Positions 5,946 to 8,349 of a stretch of 8,349 bases of DNA are shown in pieces (position 1 is the stretch's first letter; the number at the start of each line of letters is the position of its first letter). The notes beneath the pieces are model-generated. The model did no database searches and was not told where the DNA came from. It saw only the letters and a list, made by a program, of their open reading frames with translations. A program made the position numbers and the translations under genes. This stretch comes from VBDM01 sp041493345 (GTDB taxonomy: Bacteria > Pseudomonadota > Gammaproteobacteria > Burkholderiales > SG8-39): assembly GCA_041493345.1 (NCBI GenBank), contig JBGPYQ010000147.1:1-8349 (forward strand). Direction: 5' to 3'.

Positions 5946-7421
5946 TTAGAAGCTATGCAACTGCTGGTCGGTGGGCTCGGCGCAGCAATACCAAGGCTCC
6001 GAAAGACGCGGGATGGGCGAGCCGAGGTTCAGGTGGTCGAGCGGCGGAGCGATCCTGCCGAGCGCCACGTGAGCCATCGCCCAGATTCGCTCAAATATCC
6101 GCCGGCGCGAAAGCCCCTCTCCCTCGGTGCTCGCGACAAACGTCTGAACTTGCTGCTGCAGCGCATCGACGCGGGCGTCTTGGTGCCGCCAAGGGTAACC
6201 CAGAATCCTCGCATCGAAATCCTGGATCAGGTCGCGGAAGCCCGCCAGTTTCAGCAAGTACGATCCCTGCGGGACCAGAAGGCGAATGCAAAGCTGGATC
6301 GGCGGCACGCTTTCGACCAACTCTAATTCGATGAGCCGGCGCAACAGCTCGACGTAGCCGTCGAGCGTGGTCCACGGCGTGAAGGCGACAAAGGTCGGCG
6401 CGAAAGCGATCCCCGCTTGGCGCAGCAAGGCCACGACGCGGCCGAAATCCGCGGCGGAATGATTCTTGTCGAAGTATTCCAATATTCGGTCGTCCACCGC
6501 TTCGACGGCAGACGTGATGAACAGGCATCCACAGCGCTTCAATTCCGCCAGCATCTCAGCGTGATTGATGAGATGCTGCACTTTGATGACGGCATCGAAC
6601 GTGACGCCGGGAAATTCCGCGTGCAGCGTAGTCACGAGCTTCAGCGCATGGGTCGGACCGTTGAGAAAATCGGGGTCGCCAAAGGAGATGTGTTCCGCGC
6701 CCATTGCCACCTGGCTGCGGATGTCGGCAAGCACCACAGGCACCGGCACGATGCGGAACTTTCCCTGGTACACGGGCACCACCGGACAGTGGCGGCACAA
6801 ATGCTTGCAACCCCGGCTGCCCTCGGCAAAGCCCACGACCTTGGCGCTCCCGTCCGGCAGTTGCAGATGGGCGTAGAGGGCAAGGGGCGGGAGCCCGGTC
6901 CGGTCGGGGGTGAGAAACTCGATTCTGCTGAGATTGATGAGCGGCTCGCTCTGGGTCCCGTTGCGGCGAGTGCTTCGCAGGCGCTCGGCGAGGCTCAATA
7001 ATCCCGGCTCGAATTCGCCGCCGAGAACCGTTCCGACGCCGAGCCCTCTCAGGAGCATTTCGTTCATCGGCGCATACAGTCCGTAAACGCACAGGTGGGC
7101 CTCGGGGGCGAGCGCCTTGATGCGCGGGGTCGCTTCGACCGCGATGCGCGTGGCGGTGTGCATGCCGACGTAGATCGCCACGAGGCCGGCGCCGGCCAGG
7201 GTGCCGGGATCGAGCGTTTGCAGCGAAAGGTCGATGCACGCCACCTCGAAGCCCGACCTTTTCAGCCATGCGGCGGGCTCTGCGAGCGCGAACGGCTGGC
7301 GCCCCAGTTCGTAAGGATTGATGAGCACCGCCTTGAACGGCGCATCTCCTTGCGCGCGCGCCATGGTCTCCATGGGTACGATGGCGAGCGTGACCGGAAA
7401 TGTTTCGGGTGCGTCAAGCAT
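5946..7421 (-). CDS. B12-binding-type radical SAM protein with CCAEP C-terminal tail
   Basis: A protein of up to 491 residues. Residues about 29-148 form a Rossmann-like domain of the B12-binding type (AVLINPYELG; GLVAIYVGMH) without the classic DxHxxG cobalamin motif. The radical SAM domain (about 195-400) binds its 4Fe-4S cluster through C205, C209 and C212 (GCKHLCRHC). GAEHISFGDPDFLNGP (241-256) is a typical core strand and loop. The C-terminus WYCCAEP (477-483) marks the CUAEP/CCAEP-tail radical SAM (seleno)protein family, where some members have selenocysteine at this place. Here both codons are TGC (5982-5987), so this is the all-cysteine form. The ATG at 7421 has no ribosome binding site. 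An ATG at 7364 (GGAG 3 nt upstream, 472 residues) starts nearer to the conserved region and may be the true start. The ATP-grasp gene follows after 90 bp. The reaction and substrate are unknown. Confidence 0.9.
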   Translation of the reverse strand: MLDAPETFPVTLAIVPMETMARAQGDAPFKAVLINPYELGRQPFALAEPAAWLKRSGFEVACIDLSLQTLDPGTLAGAGLVAIYVGMHTATRIAVEATPRIKALAPEAHLCVYGLYAPMNEMLLRGLGVGTVLGGEFEPGLLSLAERLRSTRRNGTQSEPLINLSRIEFLTPDRTGLPPLALYAHLQLPDGSAKVVGFAEGSRGCKHLCRHCPVVPVYQGKFRIVPVPVVLADIRSQVAMGAEHISFGDPDFLNGPTHALKLVTTLHAEFPGVTFDAVIKVQHLINHAEMLAELKRCGCLFITSAVEAVDDRILEYFDKNHSAADFGRVVALLRQAGIAFAPTFVAFTPWTTLDGYVELLRRLIELELVESVPPIQLCIRLLVPQGSYLLKLAGFRDLIQDFDARILGYPWRHQDARVDALQQQVQTFVASTEGEGLSRRRIFERIWAMAHVALGRIAPPLDHLNLGSPIPRLSEPWYCCAEPTDQQLHSF

Positions 7422-7480
7422 ATTGCGGCACGAGGACTCGGGATCCCGGTTCGCCCGTCCTCACGCTTGATGCCAAGTGA

Positions 7481-7891
7481 TCACTTCGACTTTGGGCGTT
7501 GCTCAATTGGGCCACACGCGGGCTCACGGCTTGCTCCCGCTGCCTCCATGCGCTTGAGGTACCGCCGCCACATTTCTTCCTGGCGGAGTCCGTAATCGTA
7601 GAGAACATCCCAAGAATAAATGCCCGTACTGTGGCCATCGGAAAAGGTGGGTTGAATCGCGTAGGAGCCGACCGGCTCGACGTGCGTGATCTCTACATCC
7701 TTCTTTCCGACCTGCAGAACCTCTTGGCCCGGCCCATGGCCGCGCACCTCCGCAGAGGGAGAGTAGACCCGCAGGAACTCGCAGGGGAACCGGAACGTGT
7801 TGCCGTCGGCAAACGAGATTTCCAGCATCCGGGACTTCTGGTGCAGCTTGATTTCCGTAGGGTCGGGGGTGTTCCTGTCCAGTTCTGCCAT
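7481..7891 (-). CDS. DUF971 (gamma-butyrobetaine hydroxylase-like N-terminal domain) protein
   Basis: A soluble protein of 136 residues made of one DUF971 domain (about 11-112) and a hydrophilic tail rich in Pro and Lys. Family signatures are LRVYSPSAEVRGHG (40-53) and VGSYAIQPTFSDGHSTGIYSW (74-94). The same domain forms the N-terminus of gamma-butyrobetaine hydroxylase and the C-terminus of the plant Fe-S scaffold HCF101, so a role around iron or Fe-S assembly is possible but unproven for the free-standing bacterial protein. Only one cysteine (C37) lies near the region that holds the zinc cysteines in the eukaryotic hydroxylase, while H87 is kept. The start at 7891 has a weak ribosome binding site (GGAT). 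The gene lies 59 bp upstream of the radical SAM frame (116 bp if that starts at 7364), so the three minus-strand genes may be co-transcribed. In betaproteobacteria I associate this gene with the ubiE neighbourhood, which is absent here. Confidence 0.9.
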   Translation of the reverse strand: MAELDRNTPDPTEIKLHQKSRMLEISFADGNTFRFPCEFLRVYSPSAEVRGHGPGQEVLQVGKKDVEITHVEPVGSYAIQPTFSDGHSTGIYSWDVLYDYGLRQEEMWRRYLKRMEAAGASREPACGPIEQRPKSK

Positions 7892-7960
7892 GGCAGTGAT
7901 CCATCATCGCATTGCCGCATCGCTCGAAAAAGGCTGGCGCGCCGCGATCCGAATCGCAGA

Positions 7961-7966
7961 ATCATA
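7961..7966 (-). promoter_or_regulatory. possible -10 element for the DUF971 gene
   Basis: On the minus strand this reads TATGAT, a good -10 hexamer, about 70 nt upstream of the DUF971 start. It is the best AT-rich spot in a GC-rich gap. A hexamer 17 bp upstream (TGATGC) is a poor -35. Tentative. Confidence 0.2.
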
Positions 7967-8029
7967 ATCCAAATCAGTCCGGCGCATCACCGCGCGCATG
8001 CGGGTGCCTGCGCCGCGCGAGACGCCTCT

Positions 8030-8152
8030 TTACCGGCGTTTCACCCCGATTATCAGGTGAGCGATCGCGCCGTACACAATGCGCTGCCTCTCGAGCATGC
8101 TCCTTCCGGCGAACGCGGGCGACGTCACCTCAATGACGAAGTGCCCGCCACT
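8030..8152 (-). pseudogene. bolA-family remnant, 5'-truncated and probably 3'-degraded
   Basis: Read on the minus strand, 40 codons (GGHFVIEVTSPAFAGRSMLE, then RQRIVYGAIAHLI) match the central part of BolA/IbaG proteins, including the FxG loop and the R-x-x-x-VY helix. BolA proteins partner monothiol glutaredoxins in iron and Fe-S handling. The first half of the domain is missing: the match begins at the acyltransferase stop codon. The family C-terminal motif (HALxI followed by a Pro-rich end) is replaced by IGVKRR and a stop, and I could not find it in the other frames. The same frame is open upstream to 8326, but that part is the acyltransferase gene read out of phase. This is a broken gene left by recombination, unless it is expressed as a short overlapping frame. 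7892-8029 holds nothing else I recognise. Confidence 0.6.
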
Positions 8153-8241
8153 CAGGCCCGCTGCGGACCGAGCGCGGTTTCTTCGGCCAGGTCCGGCTCC
8201 GCGCATATACGCAGAATCTCGGTCCGCGTTCGATCGCGAAG
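8152..8241 (-). repeat. 90-bp direct repeat, copy B: 3' end of the acyltransferase gene
   Basis: This is the partner of 3227-3316, same orientation, 86 of 90 identical. Here it is continuous with the rest of the acyltransferase reading frame, so this copy is the functional gene end. Mismatches fall at 8171, 8173, 8208 and 8209. The downstream boundary is the TGA itself, followed at once by the bolA remnant. The copies start 4,925 bp apart. Confidence 0.88.
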
Positions 8242-8349
8242 CCCGATCGCCGCGTTCCAGTCCGTTCCCGCCGGTTCGATCGGCTCGCCTATTGTCACGC
8301 TGATCACGCCACGGCGAAACAGCCACTGCCCTTCCCGCAGCACCGAGCG
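8152..8349 (-). CDS. lysophospholipid acyltransferase (PlsC-like), C-terminal part only
   Basis: The last 65 codons of a gene whose start lies beyond the right edge. The frame is open to 8349 (RSVLREGQWLFRRG...), so the in-window GTG at 8343 is not taken as the start. The sequence fits the end of PlsC-type acyltransferases, membrane enzymes that add a fatty acyl group to lysophospholipids. Signs are the G-x-x-x-RRG-x-I-x-VTIGEPI strand near 8267-8334, then PAGTDW and a terminal amphipathic helix GLRDRTRTEILR followed by CAEPDL, an ending seen in related acyltransferases. The catalytic HX4D and glycerophosphate-binding motifs are outside the window and cannot be checked. Its last 90 bp are duplicated at 3227-3316. 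A bolA remnant follows directly. Confidence 0.75.
   Translation of the reverse strand, partial: RSVLREGQWLFRRGVISVTIGEPIEPAGTDWNAAIGLRDRTRTEILRICAEPDLAEETALGPQRA

Noticed and set aside
6417..7001. 194-codon plus-strand open frame inside the radical SAM gene.
   Set aside because: It lies opposite the radical SAM cluster-binding region and has no recognisable domain.
7912..8136. 74-codon plus-strand open frame in the gap between DUF971 and the acyltransferase gene.
   Set aside because: It is Arg/Ser-rich, has no ribosome binding site and runs antisense across the bolA remnant.
8152..8190. The letters CAEP occur in the acyltransferase tail (ICAEPDL) as well as in the radical SAM tail (CCAEP).
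   Set aside because: The acyltransferase ending is usual for that family and the surrounding sequence and codons differ, so the match is coincidental.

Overview
The window is GC-rich, tightly packed chromosomal DNA. It most resembles a betaproteobacterium: the YggX start (MARMVKCIKLGREAEGLDF), the hybrid kinase H-box region (FFAAASHDLRQPLHAMGLF) and the DUF971 protein all look like that class. This is a judgement from remembered families; no search was run. I see no tRNA, rRNA, CRISPR array, transposase or integrase.

Left part (1-3221): a small single-pass membrane protein of unknown function on the minus strand (147-437) diverges from a two-component operon on the plus strand. The operon encodes a NarL/LuxR-type response regulator (728-1411) and, 4 nt later, a six-helix hybrid histidine kinase with its own C-terminal receiver (1416-3221). 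The shared intergenic region holds several short palindromes and repeated TCCTGG/CAGGA words that could be regulator sites.

Middle (3222-8151): two plus-strand genes, a putative 2OG-Fe(II) oxygenase (3456-4112) and the iron-trafficking protein YggX (4231-4506), converge on three minus-strand genes. In transcription order these are a DUF971 protein (7891-7481), a radical SAM protein ending in a CCAEP tail (7421-5946), and an ATP-grasp ligase of the L-amino-acid-ligase type (5855-4602). The radical SAM and ATP-grasp genes are probably co-transcribed and are the best candidate for an uncharacterised modification or biosynthesis pathway. Nearly everything in this stretch has a link to iron or Fe-S chemistry.

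Right edge (8030-8349): the 3' end of a lysophospholipid acyltransferase gene (minus strand, cut by the window edge) runs directly into a headless, probably tailless bolA remnant. The last 90 bp of the acyltransferase gene, including its stop codon, also occur at 3227-3316 with only 4 mismatches, 6 bp after the hybrid kinase gene and in the same orientation. The two copies bracket the whole middle section. This looks like a rearrangement or insertion footprint, possibly an element that used the acyltransferase 3' end as its target and carried a replacement copy.
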